Source: Sphingomonas sp. PP-CE-1A-559
Lineage (GTDB): Bacteria; Pseudomonadota; Alphaproteobacteria; Sphingomonadales; Sphingomonadaceae
Assembly: GCF_004340965.1 (NCBI RefSeq)
Contig: NZ_SLYA01000013.1
Location: 1 to 47,685 of the forward strand
Direction: 5' to 3'
Length of the DNA: 47,685 bases
Below the pieces are notes generated by a model that was not told the origin of the DNA, searched no databases, and saw only the letters and a program-made list of their open reading frames with translations. A program made the translations under genes and the position numbers. Shown one piece after another: positions 1-9,513 of the stretch (position 1 is its first letter; each line of letters begins with the position of its first letter).

Positions 1-329
1 CACGAGGTCAGGTCGACCCCGATCCAGGCATCGTACGTGAAGGGGCTGCAAATCTCATCTGCTGTCGAAATGCAGCCGCCGCGATACACCATCTTCTGGG
101 TCATCTGCTGGTAACAAACGACCGATTGTTTTAACGATCACCACGGTGGGAGTACGAGGTAGTTGTTCGTTACCTTAAGCTTGGGGTCGTGTTCACAAGT
201 TTGCCCGGTCGCTCTAATTCACCTACCGGCGAATAGGATCGCCTCATACAAACGTTGGATAAGCCAGTGCTGGTTTATCGGGCGGTGCCGACCGCACCAA
301 GCGTTGATCGCCCGAAGGTAAGCTGAGGA
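1..329. other. left-edge region, no confident gene
   Basis: I see no supported gene here. A minus-strand frame starting at ATG 104 stays open to the window edge (34 codons) with G or C at most third positions, so it could be the 5' end of a gene continuing outside. It has no clear ribosome binding site, and the peptide (beginning MTQKMVYRGGCIS) is not one I recognise. The 225 bases between it and the GH2 stop hold a small inverted repeat (GCGGT-GCCG-ACCGC near 280-295) without a T-run, so I do not call it a terminator. Confidence 0.3.
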
Positions 330-3300
330 TCAGAATTCAATTGGTGACGCAGTCGCGCTTGCAGGCATTGCTCCTCGCGCCGTAGATCCCGTTTGGCCAT
401 TCGACATCGTAAAGGCATAGCGAAGCGGGGTTAGGGGGATACGGTAGCGCTCAAGCGGGCGGCCCTGTGGGCTCCAGGTGTCCGTACCGCCAAGGCCGCT
501 CTGAACCGCGTCTATCATTACACTGACGTGACCGTGCGGCACGATGTCGCTACTACGACGGGTGCCCGGCGGCCGACGTGATAGGTCTTCGTACGGGAAC
601 GCGAGCACATTGGCCGATAGCGGTCGGTCACCTTTCACCGTCAACGTCGTCAAGTTTGTGCCTCGTATGGCCAGCCAACGCACGGCGACCTTATTCCCAG
701 TTTCCTGCGGCCGCATGTAATCGTGATTCTGAGCGGCGATTGCACCAGCCCAACGTCCAAGCGCTGCACCCGTCTGCCGGTCCTGGTAGCTTTCGTGTGG
801 TCCCTTTCCGTACCACTCCAAGTCGGTGTATTCACTTGGCATAGCGAACTCCATCCCAACCCGAAGAGGGGCGGGTAGCGATGTGCCGGTCGGTGTAAAT
901 TGCGCATCTACCGCAACCGCCCCGTCGCCATGCATCACGTATCGGCTTTCAAAGTTTGCGGCGCCCTTGCCAACGGCGAAGCGAACGCGAACTGCGATTT
1001 CGCTAAGCGTCGAGCGTTCGACGGCAACGCTCTGGACCGTCCTCGATGCTGACGCCGTCTTCCAGATGTCATGCGTGCCGGCGATCTGAGTGCCGATGTC
1101 GTTATCGGTAAGCGCACGGTAGAAGTTAGGCGATCCGCCTGTGATGATGGATCGCCCATCCTTGCGATAATCGACCAGTCCAGTGATGCGGTCGATTTGC
1201 AATTCGGACCCGCCGCCGGACAGGGTGATGCGATTGGCCGTTTCGCGAACGACTGCCGAACCACTGGAGGCAGCGGTCACACCGCGTGCGGGATCGTTAG
1301 GCAGCACGAACTGGTCCCAAGAAATCAGGTGGCCCACTGGCACCAAGGTAGAAGCGTCTCCGCGCGCTCGCGCCGTAAGTGTCAGGACATATTCGTGGCC
1401 TTGTTGGCGGGCGGCCGGCAGTGAGACCGACAGTGATCCCTGCCCCCGTGCGGGCACGTCGACCGTCGGCAAGTCGCCGCGCGCGACCTCGATCCCTTCG
1501 TCGAGCAAGATCCAGCCGAGATCGAACTCCGAGAGATTGCGGAAATCATTGTGGTTGATCGCGGTGAAGCGCCCGTTCGCCACGTCGTCAGCGCGGAAGG
1601 CAATCGGCTGGTAGACTTTGCGCATCTCGAACAGATGGGGGTTCGGCGTGCGGTCGGGCTGGATCAGCCCATCACCGAACTCAATCTCACCGCCAGGGTT
1701 GGGACCGTAGAGATTTCCCGTCCCCCAATACGGCTCGCCATTCTCATCTCGTGCGTTCATCGACTGATCGACCCAGTCCCAGATGAAGCCACCCTGCAGC
1801 TTACGGTTGGCGTAAATCGCGTCCCAATAGTCGGCAAGATTGCCGCCGCTGTTACCCTGCATGTGGGAATATTCGCACTGGATCAGCGGCTGCGTGAAAC
1901 GCCGATCATTCGCATATGTAATCGTCTGGTCGACGGTATAATACATCGGAGCGAAGATATCGCCGTAGGGATTAGGCTTAAGCTCCGGCAGAGTACCAAT
2001 GCCAAGATAACTGACCAGCCGGGTGGGATCCAGACGTCGCGCCTCTGCCATTCCCTTCTCGAACGCTGGCCCGACGCCAGCTTCGTTACCCAGCGACCAG
2101 AAGATGATCGACGGGTGGTTCTTGTCGCGCTCGACCATGTTGGCGACGCGCGAGACATGTGCCGCTTCCCATGCCGGATCATAGCCGAGATGATAGAGTT
2201 TGCGCTCCTTCTCGCCTTTCCAGCCCATTTCCATGTAGGCGTGCGACTCAACATTCGCCTCGTCCATGACATACAGGCCGTATTCGTCAGCCAAATCGTA
2301 CCAGCGCGGATCATTGGGATAGTGGGACGTCCGCACGGCGTTGACGTTGTTTCGCTTCATCAGCTCGATATCGCGACGCATCGATTCCATCGAGATGACA
2401 TGGAAGGTATCGGGATCATGCTCATGGCGATTGACTCCGCGGATATAGACCGGTCGGCCATTAACCTGCAGTTGGCCACCCCGGATCGCCACGTCGCGAA
2501 ATCCTACGCGTTGTCTGGTCGCCTGAATGACGGCTCCCTTCGCGTCGGTGAGTTCGAGCAGAAGCGTGTAGAGATTGGGCGTTTCCGCCGACCAACTGCG
2601 CACATTCGTCAGGCGATCGGCCAGGCGAACGATTTGCTCGGTCCTGCCGGCGCTCACGCGCGCCGTTCGGCGTGACAACGTACGGTCGCCGTCGAACAGC
2701 GTCGCGCGCACGGTCATCGCCGCACTGCCGGGCAGCACCATGGCGATAACGTCCAGCGTGCCATCGCGCCAATTATCGGTCAGTCCAGCGCGCACGGTGA
2801 AGTCCCTTATGCGCGTCCGAGGCGCGGCCATCAGGAAAACTTCACGCTCGATGCCCGAGACGCGCCAGAAATCCTGATCCTCCAGATAAGAGCCATCGGA
2901 CCAGCGATAAACGCGCATCGATATGCTGTTTTTGCCCGGACGCAGATGACGCGTGATGTTAAACTCGGACGGCAGCTTGCTATCCTCGCTATATCCGACC
3001 TGCTGCCCGTTGACCCAAACGTAGTACGCCGATCCAGCCGCACCGATGTGGAGGATCACGTCCTGACCGGACCAACTAGCCGGCACATCGACGTCGCGTC
3101 GATAGGAGCCGACCGGGTTGCGGTCGTGCGGGATCAGGGGCCGGTTTGCGGGGAACGGGTAGGTGACGTTGTTGTAGCGCGCTTGGTCGTAACCTTCCGC
3201 TTGCCAGTCGGCCGGCACGCGGATTTGCTGCCACGCGGATATGTCGAAATCGTCTCGGTAGAAGTTGGCGGGAGCGCCATCGACATTGGGCGAGAAGGAA

Positions 3301-3590
3301 AAGCTCCATTTACCGTTCAGCGAGAGAAAACGGCGCGATGCAGATCGGTCATTTGCAAGTGCAAGCTCACGGCTCTCGAACGCAAAGCCGGTAGCTCGAG
3401 CCGGCTCCTTGCCTTGCGCGAATACGGCAGGGTTTTCCCAGTCGGCACGGCTGGCATCGATTTGCGGCGATATAGGGGAAACTGGCCGATCCTGCGCTGA
3501 CGCGATCGATCCCAAGACGAAGAACCCTGGCAACGTGGCGGCAAGCCATGCGAAACCGGTTACGGGACCAAGCTTCATATCGCGTCGCAT
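330..3590 (-). CDS. GH2 family beta-galactosidase, exported
   Basis: Predicted retaining beta-galactosidase of glycoside hydrolase family 2 (LacZ architecture), 1086 aa against about 1024 for E. coli LacZ; the extra length is mostly an N-terminal Sec signal (hydrophobic core to about residue 30, cleavage after ASA). Order: sugar-binding jelly roll (about 75-265), Ig-like domain (266-375), TIM barrel (376-680), C-terminal small-chain domain (about 740-1065). The acid/base is E503 in the SLGNEAG motif and the nucleophile is E573 in IQCEYSH, the LacZ spacing. Location should be periplasm, where it would remove beta-D-Gal from imported side-chain oligosaccharides. It lies downstream of GH95 on the same strand, but a 387-nt gap suggests its own promoter. 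A second in-frame ATG at 3578 is an alternative start. The family is sure; the substrate is inferred. Confidence 0.93.
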   Translation of the reverse strand: MRRDMKLGPVTGFAWLAATLPGFFVLGSIASAQDRPVSPISPQIDASRADWENPAVFAQGKEPARATGFAFESRELALANDRSASRRFLSLNGKWSFSFSPNVDGAPANFYRDDFDISAWQQIRVPADWQAEGYDQARYNNVTYPFPANRPLIPHDRNPVGSYRRDVDVPASWSGQDVILHIGAAGSAYYVWVNGQQVGYSEDSKLPSEFNITRHLRPGKNSISMRVYRWSDGSYLEDQDFWRVSGIEREVFLMAAPRTRIRDFTVRAGLTDNWRDGTLDVIAMVLPGSAAMTVRATLFDGDRTLSRRTARVSAGRTEQIVRLADRLTNVRSWSAETPNLYTLLLELTDAKGAVIQATRQRVGFRDVAIRGGQLQVNGRPVYIRGVNRHEHDPDTFHVISMESMRRDIELMKRNNVNAVRTSHYPNDPRWYDLADEYGLYVMDEANVESHAYMEMGWKGEKERKLYHLGYDPAWEAAHVSRVANMVERDKNHPSIIFWSLGNEAGVGPAFEKGMAEARRLDPTRLVSYLGIGTLPELKPNPYGDIFAPMYYTVDQTITYANDRRFTQPLIQCEYSHMQGNSGGNLADYWDAIYANRKLQGGFIWDWVDQSMNARDENGEPYWGTGNLYGPNPGGEIEFGDGLIQPDRTPNPHLFEMRKVYQPIAFRADDVANGRFTAINHNDFRNLSEFDLGWILLDEGIEVARGDLPTVDVPARGQGSLSVSLPAARQQGHEYVLTLTARARGDASTLVPVGHLISWDQFVLPNDPARGVTAASSGSAVVRETANRITLSGGGSELQIDRITGLVDYRKDGRSIITGGSPNFYRALTDNDIGTQIAGTHDIWKTASASRTVQSVAVERSTLSEIAVRVRFAVGKGAANFESRYVMHGDGAVAVDAQFTPTGTSLPAPLRVGMEFAMPSEYTDLEWYGKGPHESYQDRQTGAALGRWAGAIAAQNHDYMRPQETGNKVAVRWLAIRGTNLTTLTVKGDRPLSANVLAFPYEDLSRRPPGTRRSSDIVPHGHVSVMIDAVQSGLGGTDTWSPQGRPLERYRIPLTPLRYAFTMSNGQTGSTARGAMPASATASPIEF

Positions 3591-3977
3591 CCTCGTTCCC
3601 AGACCCGGTGTCGGGCTTAGCAGATGCTATGCCTTACCCAAACGAAAGTGCAAACCCTTTTTCATAGGCGAAAACCCCGAGCGTTCCCGCGATAGGCTGC
3701 GTCTGGCGGCGATATTCAGTACGCTAAAGTGTTTATGGGCACTGCAATACCGCTGGCTGATAACAACCTGGCGAGTCCGGGCGACCTAAGCGTAGCCACG
3801 CGATCAATAAACCATCAGTTCTTGGCGTAGACTATACGGTCGAAGCGTGCGTATCTTCGTATAGAGCATCAATATTGAAGTAACACACGTCAGTTTCAGA
3901 ATATTTTATCTGTTAACTTGGTAGGTGTAGCAATATGCGAGGACTTTAGATGTAGTGTGGTTCACGATACTGAACCC
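3591..3977. other. intergenic region upstream of GH2 gene
   Basis: No coding frame is convincing. The right half (about 3815-3970) is notably AT-rich compared with the rest of the window and probably holds the GH2 promoter on the minus strand. Just beyond the GH95 stop there is an inverted repeat, GGTTCA (3959-3964) and TGAACC (3971-3976), with a 6-nt loop. It could be a 3'-end hairpin of the GH95 transcript, but there is no T-run after it on the minus strand. Confidence 0.5.
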
Positions 3978-6344
3978 CTAAATAGCGTTAAAATCACTCG
4001 CGTTCAGGTTTCTAGGGCGACCAGCACGTAGCCGAATTTGAAGCGTGCGTTCGCCCAGTCTTACCGTCCTCGAACCGTCTTCTGCTGAAACAAGCGTTGC
4101 GGTGACGAACCGGCCGTTCTTCCAATGCAGATCGACCGCGGTGGAACCTCGCGTGCGCAATCCGGTGATACTGCCGTTAGGCCAGGCAGAGGGAAGGGCG
4201 GGCAGCAGGAAGATATCCTTTCCACGACTCTGCACAAGCATCTCCGCTATCGCGGCCGTTCCACCGAAGTTGCCGTCGATCTGAAACGGTGGATGTGCAT
4301 CGAACATGTTCGGGAAGGTGCGTTCCGGACCAAGCAGGAACTTCAGGATGCCGTAGGCCCGGTCGCCCTCCCGCAATCGCGCCCAGAGATTGATCCGCCA
4401 AGCCGTCGCCCAGCCGGTGGCCTTGTCGCCGCGGATCTCCAGCGACCGACGTGCCGCGGCGGCCAACCGCGGGGTGTCCTCCGGGTTGATCTGGTGACTT
4501 GGATAGAGGGCATAGAGTTGCGACACGTGCCGGTGCTGAGGCTCGGGCGCGTCCGCATCCCAGTCCGACTGCCACTCCTGCAACTGCCCGCCCGCGCCGA
4601 TCTTGTCGGGCGCAAGTCGGGCTCGCAGATCCTTGATCTGCGTCATGAAGCTGGGATCGACGCCCAGGATGCCCGCCGCAGCGGCGGTCTGGTCGAACAG
4701 GTCGCGCAGGATCTGCATGTCCATTGCGGGTCCCGCGCAGATCGACACGCCCTTGTGGTGCTCGTTCTCTGGCGAGATGGACGGATTGGTGACCATGTGC
4801 CCGGTCGTCGGATCGCGCTGAAGGACGTCGACGAAGAACTCGGCGGCGCCGCGCAACAGCGGGTAGATCGCCGCAAGATAGGTCTTGTCCCGGCCATAAT
4901 CCCAACGATCCCACAGATGCGTGCACAGCCAGGCGCCGCCTGTTGGCCACAAGCCCCAGGACGCGCCATCGATGGGTGCGGTGGCGCGCCAAAGGTCGGT
5001 ATTGTGGTGCGCAACCCAGCCGCGGGCACCGTACATGTCCCGCGCGGTTCGCGCACCGCTTGCGGCGAGCTCCCGGACCATGGCGATGAGTGGAGCGGTG
5101 CATTCGGCCAACCCGGTCGGCTCGGCAGGCCAGTAGTTCATCTCGGTGTTGATGTTGATCGTGTATTTGGAGCCCCAGGGCGGCCGCACGCGATCGTTCC
5201 AGATGCCCTGAAGATTGGAGGGCTGCGATGCTGCTCGCGACGAGGCAATCAGCAGGTATCGGCCATAATTGAAATACAATGCCGCCAGTGCCGGATCATC
5301 GCTGGTCTCGCTCAGGCGAATACGCTCGTCGGTAGGTTGGTCGGCAGCGGGCGTCCGACCAAGATCGATGCGCACGCTCCCGTAAAGTCGCCGGTGCTCG
5401 GCAGCGGCGGTAGCCGCGATACGATCGAACCCGACGGCCGCAGCCGCGTCGATCTGCCTGCGGGTGAGCGCGGCGGGATCGCCCCCGACGTCGTCGAAGC
5501 CCCGGTAGCTTGTGGCCATGGCGATCAGGATGGTCACCGTCCGGGCACCACGCACGCCGATCTCGCCGGCCCGGCGCTCCACCGTCCCGCCGTCGTGGAG
5601 CACGCGGGCGCGGGCCTCGAACCGAAGCGCGCCGGCGATTCCTTCGCTGGCGGCATTCCTGCCCGACAGGATCAAGGTGTCGTCGGCGATCGTCAGCGAT
5701 CCGGACTGCGGCGAGCGCAGGCCGATGTCGCAGTCGAGAGAGCCGGCTTTACTCGCGACGAGCCGGACGGCGATGACTTGGTGAACCGGGCAGGCGAACA
5801 CCGATCGTTCGTGGCGAACGGTTCCGGCGGCGAAGCCGGTCGTCGCGACTGCCGTATCGAGATCTAGTGCCCGTTCGTAGTCACGGACGGAGTCGGCGGT
5901 AATCGTTGGCAGGCTGATGAAGAGGTCGCCAAGGGTCTGATAGGACATCTGGCTCAGTGGTTTGCCCATCAGCTTGGCGTTGGCCAACGCCTGGGCCTCC
6001 TCAAGACGTTCGGCGAAGACCAGCCGCCTCACCTCGGGCAATGCCGCCAGCGCGTCAGGGTTGACCGGATTGTACGGCCCCCCCGACCACAAGGTATCCT
6101 CGTTAAGCTGAATTCGCTCATGATCGACACCCCCGAACACCATGGCCCCGATGCGGCCGTTGCCGATCGGCAGCGCCTCGACCCAGCGTTCTGCCGGTTG
6201 ACGGTACCATAACCGTGTGTCGGGGGACTTGGACGATTGCTCAGCGAGACTCGCGTGCGGCAGCCCTAGTGCTGCTGCCGTGCCGACGGACCGCTTCAAT
6301 ATGCTCCGGCGGGTGAGTTTGCTGGCGTGGTTGATGTCCTGCAC
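3978..6344 (-). CDS. GH95 alpha-L-galactosidase/fucosidase, Tat-exported
   Basis: Inverting glycosidase of family GH95, 788 aa, removing terminal alpha-L-fucose or alpha-L-galactose. A twin-arginine signal (TRRSILK at about residues 11-17, then a hydrophobic stretch) predicts folded export to the periplasm. Family residues are visible: N397 and N399 in TININTEMNYW, E526 (general acid) in NPSISPENEHH, and D690 in FQIDGNFGG. The position two before the first Asn is T395; fucosidases usually have His there, and as I recall the characterised alpha-L-galactosidase of Bacteroides ovatus has Thr. With the neighbouring L-galactose pathway, alpha-L-galactosidase is my preferred reading. The gene follows GH3 by 35 nt, so they are likely cotranscribed. 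The start codon is GTG, and an AAGGAG overlaps it rather than preceding it; no other start keeps the Tat motif. Confidence 0.9.
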   Translation of the reverse strand: MQDINHASKLTRRSILKRSVGTAAALGLPHASLAEQSSKSPDTRLWYRQPAERWVEALPIGNGRIGAMVFGGVDHERIQLNEDTLWSGGPYNPVNPDALAALPEVRRLVFAERLEEAQALANAKLMGKPLSQMSYQTLGDLFISLPTITADSVRDYERALDLDTAVATTGFAAGTVRHERSVFACPVHQVIAVRLVASKAGSLDCDIGLRSPQSGSLTIADDTLILSGRNAASEGIAGALRFEARARVLHDGGTVERRAGEIGVRGARTVTILIAMATSYRGFDDVGGDPAALTRRQIDAAAAVGFDRIAATAAAEHRRLYGSVRIDLGRTPAADQPTDERIRLSETSDDPALAALYFNYGRYLLIASSRAASQPSNLQGIWNDRVRPPWGSKYTININTEMNYWPAEPTGLAECTAPLIAMVRELAASGARTARDMYGARGWVAHHNTDLWRATAPIDGASWGLWPTGGAWLCTHLWDRWDYGRDKTYLAAIYPLLRGAAEFFVDVLQRDPTTGHMVTNPSISPENEHHKGVSICAGPAMDMQILRDLFDQTAAAAGILGVDPSFMTQIKDLRARLAPDKIGAGGQLQEWQSDWDADAPEPQHRHVSQLYALYPSHQINPEDTPRLAAAARRSLEIRGDKATGWATAWRINLWARLREGDRAYGILKFLLGPERTFPNMFDAHPPFQIDGNFGGTAAIAEMLVQSRGKDIFLLPALPSAWPNGSITGLRTRGSTAVDLHWKNGRFVTATLVSAEDGSRTVRLGERTLQIRLRAGRPRNLNASDFNAI

Positions 6345-6379
6345 TCCTTACTTGCGGCGGCTGTTGGGTAAGCTGACGG

Positions 6380-9031
6380 TCACTTGGGCAAATCTACGTT
6401 CTTGCCGACGGCGTACGCCGCATATGTTCCGGGAATGCCTGCCGCTGGCTGTCCCGATCCGACGGTCAGTCGATACTCTCCAGGGATCAGCTGGCGATCG
6501 CCTTCGGCCGTGACGAAGCTCAGGTCGCGTTGCGATAAGGCGATGGTGATCCGCTTCGTCTCGTGCGGGTTTAGCGACACACGTTCGAAGCCGCGTAGCG
6601 CGTGACGCGGAGCACCCTGGAAGCCCGGTGGCGTGATATAGGCTTGTGCCACCTCGTCGCCGGCGCGGTCGCCTGTGTTCGTGACGTCGACCGTTGCGGT
6701 TAACCCGTTCTCGATACCGCCCGACGCCGGATCGATGGACAGCTTGCCATAGCGGAAGCTCGTGTAGCTCAGGCCATGGCCGAACGGATAGACGGGCGTC
6801 CCCTTGAAGTAACGGTAGGTGCGGCCGGCCATGCTGTAGTCGGTGAACGCCGGCAGGTCGGCGACGCTCTTGTAAAAGGTCAGCGGCAGGCGGCCGGCAG
6901 GATTGACCTTGCCGGTCAGCACGTTGGCGACGGCGAGACCGCCCGATTGCCCAGGATACCAGGCCTCGACGATCGCGGCGGCATTGTCCTTTGCCCATGA
7001 CAGGTCGATCGCGCTGCCGTTCATCGCCACCACGATCAGCGGCTTGCCGAGCGCCCTGGCCCGTTCCAGCAGCGCGCGCTGGTCCGCCGGAATATCGAGC
7101 GTCGTCTTGTCGCCGCCCGAGAAGCCCTCGATCTTGATCGGCATTTCCTCGCCCTCCAAATCGGAGGTGAGACCGACCACGGCGACCACGACGTCCGCGT
7201 TTGCCGTGCCGGCCTTCAGGTCGAGATCGAGATTGTCGGTGATCCTTTTCCAGAAGATCTGGGCGGGCGGCGCAATGTCGCTCTCGCCCTGCAGGTTGAT
7301 TGCTACCCGATCGCCCTTCTTCAGTCGCGCGTCGACCAACTGCAGCGGCTCGGCCCAGCGGGAGTAGCGCTTCGCCTCGACCAGCGGCTTGCCGGCAAGC
7401 GACAGCGTGCCCTTCACCCCGGTCAATGCAAGACGATAGAGTCCGGTCTCCGGAACGACGAGCGAACCGGTGAACAGGACCTTGTGCTTGTTCGCGACCT
7501 GACGGAACTCCGATGCGCGCGAGACGATGCCGGGCTCCACACTGGTCAAGACAGGCTTGACTGCGAAGCGCCGTTCCGCCCCGGGCGGGGGCGCATTCTC
7601 GTCGAGAGCATTGTAGTATTCGGTGCGGATGCCCGGGCGACCGTCAGGGGTGACCAGCACGGAGCCAGGTACGGGATCGCCATCGGTGACGGAGGCGGTG
7701 AACGGGACAACCGTCACGTCCGCGCCGGGCATAGCTCGCCTCAAGCCGTCTGCGACCGAGATCGGGGGAGCGCTGCGCGTCGAGGAATAATTGCCGCGCA
7801 GCACGCGAGTGGCGTCGGACAGCGGCCCGATCAGCGCTACTCTGGTGCCTGGACGGAACGGCAGCGCGCCGTCGTTCTTGAGCAGCACGAGGCTCTTTTC
7901 CGCTACGGTCAGCGCCAACTCGCGGCTTTCGGCCGTGTCGATCGCGCTGACCGGTGTCGCGTTGGGTTTGCGCGCGGACAGACCAGGAAGGTCGCCGTTT
8001 CGGTAGCGAGCGGAGAAAAGGCGGACGAGCGCGGTGTCGATATCCTCCGTGCGGATATAGCCGCGTCGCAGGGACTCGGTATAGCGATCGCCCAGATCCA
8101 TGCGACCGCCCAACGTAGCGTTGTTGCACTCGTTGTCGACGCCGTGCGTCAGCGCCACTGCGACGCCGGTCGCGGCATCAGGCGCGTATTTGTGATGTTC
8201 GTAGATGTCGACCACCGAGTCGCAGTCCGACACGACATAGCCCCTGAAGTCCCAGGCACCGCGGAGATAATCTCGCAGCAATAGCTGGCTACCGCATGCA
8301 GACTGACCATAGACGCGATTGTACGCGCACATGATCGAACCCGCCTTCCCATCGACGATCGCCGCGCGGAACGCCGGGAGGTAGGTATCCTCTAGGTCAT
8401 GGGCCGTTGGGTAGATGTTGTCGACGTGGCGGCTATGCTCTGGACCGCTGTGCACCGCGAAATGCTTCGGGGTCGCCACGACGTTCGGCAAATCGGGATT
8501 GTCGCCCTGGATGCCGTTGACGAACGCCACGCCGATCCGCGCGGTCAGGAACGGGTCCTCGCCATAGGTCTCCTGTCCGCGGCCCCAGCGTGGATCACGG
8601 AAGATGTTGATGTTGGGCGACCATGTGTTGAGCCCGGTACCGATGCGCCCCAGGCGCCCCGTCCGTCGGCCTAGCGTATGCAGTCCCTGCACCTCCGTGC
8701 TGATCACCTCCGCCACGCGCCGGACAAGGGGCGCGTCGAACGTGGCTGCCAGGCCGATCGGCTCGGGAAAGTTGGTCGTCGGCACGCCGCCCATCGCGCC
8801 ATGCAGCGATTCCGTCCACCAATTGTAGGCGGGAATGTTCAGTCGGGCGACGGCCGGCGCGGTGTTCAGCAACTGCGCCACCTTCTCGTCCGTCGTCAGC
8901 TTGTTGACGATCTCGCGCGCCTTCGCATCGGCTTCCGCCCACGAACCGGCTTGCGCGTTCGCCGGCGCTGCGACGATGGCAACAGCGATAGCCAGCGACG
9001 AACCGGTGCTTGTGATTAGCGATTTCAGCAT
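6380..9031 (-). CDS. GH3 family beta-xylosidase-like enzyme with PA14 insert
   Basis: Retaining GH3 exo-hydrolase, about 883 aa, with a Sec signal (hydrophobic core, cleavage near ANAQA). Order: TIM barrel (about 40-330), alpha/beta sandwich split by a PA14 carbohydrate-binding insert (about 435-580), then a C-terminal fibronectin-III-like domain. The nucleophile is D269 in VSDCDSVVDIY. The SDCD form is typical of GH3 beta-xylosidases/arabinosidases, whereas beta-glucosidases usually read SDW, so beta-D-xylosidase is favoured. KHFAVHSGPE is the barrel substrate-binding segment. I chose ATG 9031 because AAGG sits 6 nt upstream; ATG 9046, five codons earlier, is possible. It is the first gene of a GH3-GH95 unit, divergent from the IclR regulator at 9514. 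Exact specificity is inferred. Confidence 0.9.
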   Translation of the reverse strand: MLKSLITSTGSSLAIAVAIVAAPANAQAGSWAEADAKAREIVNKLTTDEKVAQLLNTAPAVARLNIPAYNWWTESLHGAMGGVPTTNFPEPIGLAATFDAPLVRRVAEVISTEVQGLHTLGRRTGRLGRIGTGLNTWSPNINIFRDPRWGRGQETYGEDPFLTARIGVAFVNGIQGDNPDLPNVVATPKHFAVHSGPEHSRHVDNIYPTAHDLEDTYLPAFRAAIVDGKAGSIMCAYNRVYGQSACGSQLLLRDYLRGAWDFRGYVVSDCDSVVDIYEHHKYAPDAATGVAVALTHGVDNECNNATLGGRMDLGDRYTESLRRGYIRTEDIDTALVRLFSARYRNGDLPGLSARKPNATPVSAIDTAESRELALTVAEKSLVLLKNDGALPFRPGTRVALIGPLSDATRVLRGNYSSTRSAPPISVADGLRRAMPGADVTVVPFTASVTDGDPVPGSVLVTPDGRPGIRTEYYNALDENAPPPGAERRFAVKPVLTSVEPGIVSRASEFRQVANKHKVLFTGSLVVPETGLYRLALTGVKGTLSLAGKPLVEAKRYSRWAEPLQLVDARLKKGDRVAINLQGESDIAPPAQIFWKRITDNLDLDLKAGTANADVVVAVVGLTSDLEGEEMPIKIEGFSGGDKTTLDIPADQRALLERARALGKPLIVVAMNGSAIDLSWAKDNAAAIVEAWYPGQSGGLAVANVLTGKVNPAGRLPLTFYKSVADLPAFTDYSMAGRTYRYFKGTPVYPFGHGLSYTSFRYGKLSIDPASGGIENGLTATVDVTNTGDRAGDEVAQAYITPPGFQGAPRHALRGFERVSLNPHETKRITIALSQRDLSFVTAEGDRQLIPGEYRLTVGSGQPAAGIPGTYAAYAVGKNVDLPK

Positions 9032-9513
9032 GGGTAACCTTTCCATTGCCCCCTCGGGCGGCGCGTATCCGTCAGCGTTCCGGCTATGCTTTTGACGAGT
9101 GTCACCTGGAGTTCACTATCGCCCCCGCACCGCCCGAGGGCGCTAACGAAAGCAAGAGCGACCGTCCGCCTCCGACGCGCGTGGTGAGGGTCCGCAGGCT
9201 GTTCATGGTGTCGCCATCTTGCCAGCCCCGCGCCTGCCAGCCGCCGGTGTTCGCGCCTGGACGATCGCGACGCCGGGCAGCGACGAAAGAGCGAAACCGG
9301 CCCGCACCACGCCGGTCCTAAGCCGATTTCGTTCGATCATCGGCATGCCGTCCCCTTCACATCGACTTTGCGCTAGACTAGCCAACCTCTTGAACCGAGG
9401 CCATCGCTTTTTCGTAGGTGAGTGTCAGTTCTCATTAACAAAAACGTACCGGTTTTGCGCTGTGGTGCGATCCGCCATAGTGTGTGAAGCGAGCGAAGGG
9501 TTAGGGTAGGTCG
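9032..9513. promoter_or_regulatory. divergent promoter region, GH3 versus IclR regulator
   Basis: Shared upstream region of the GH3-GH95 unit (minus) and the regulator gene (plus); no credible gene inside. Close to the regulator, 9441-9456 reads AAAACGTACCGGTTTT, a 16-bp imperfect palindrome (arms AAAAC/GTTTT). Just left of it, GTTCTCAT (9428-9435) recurs in inverted orientation (ATGAGAAC, 13741-13748) in the divergent promoter of the lactonase operon. IclR proteins commonly autoregulate by binding such sites, so these are operator candidates by position and symmetry only. Confidence 0.45.

Noticed and set aside
280..295. inverted repeat GCGGT-GCCG-ACCGC as a GH2 terminator
   Set aside because: The stem is short and there is no T-run on the minus strand after it.
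1551..2675. 374-codon open frame on the plus strand inside the GH2 gene
   Set aside because: It is antisense to a well-supported GH2 enzyme, its translation has no recognisable domain, and long antisense frames are common in GC-rich DNA.
4125..5867. 580-codon plus-strand frame opposite GH95
   Set aside because: It is complementary to the conserved catalytic domain of GH95; the composition (Arg, Gly, Val, Asp rich) is typical of a shadow frame.
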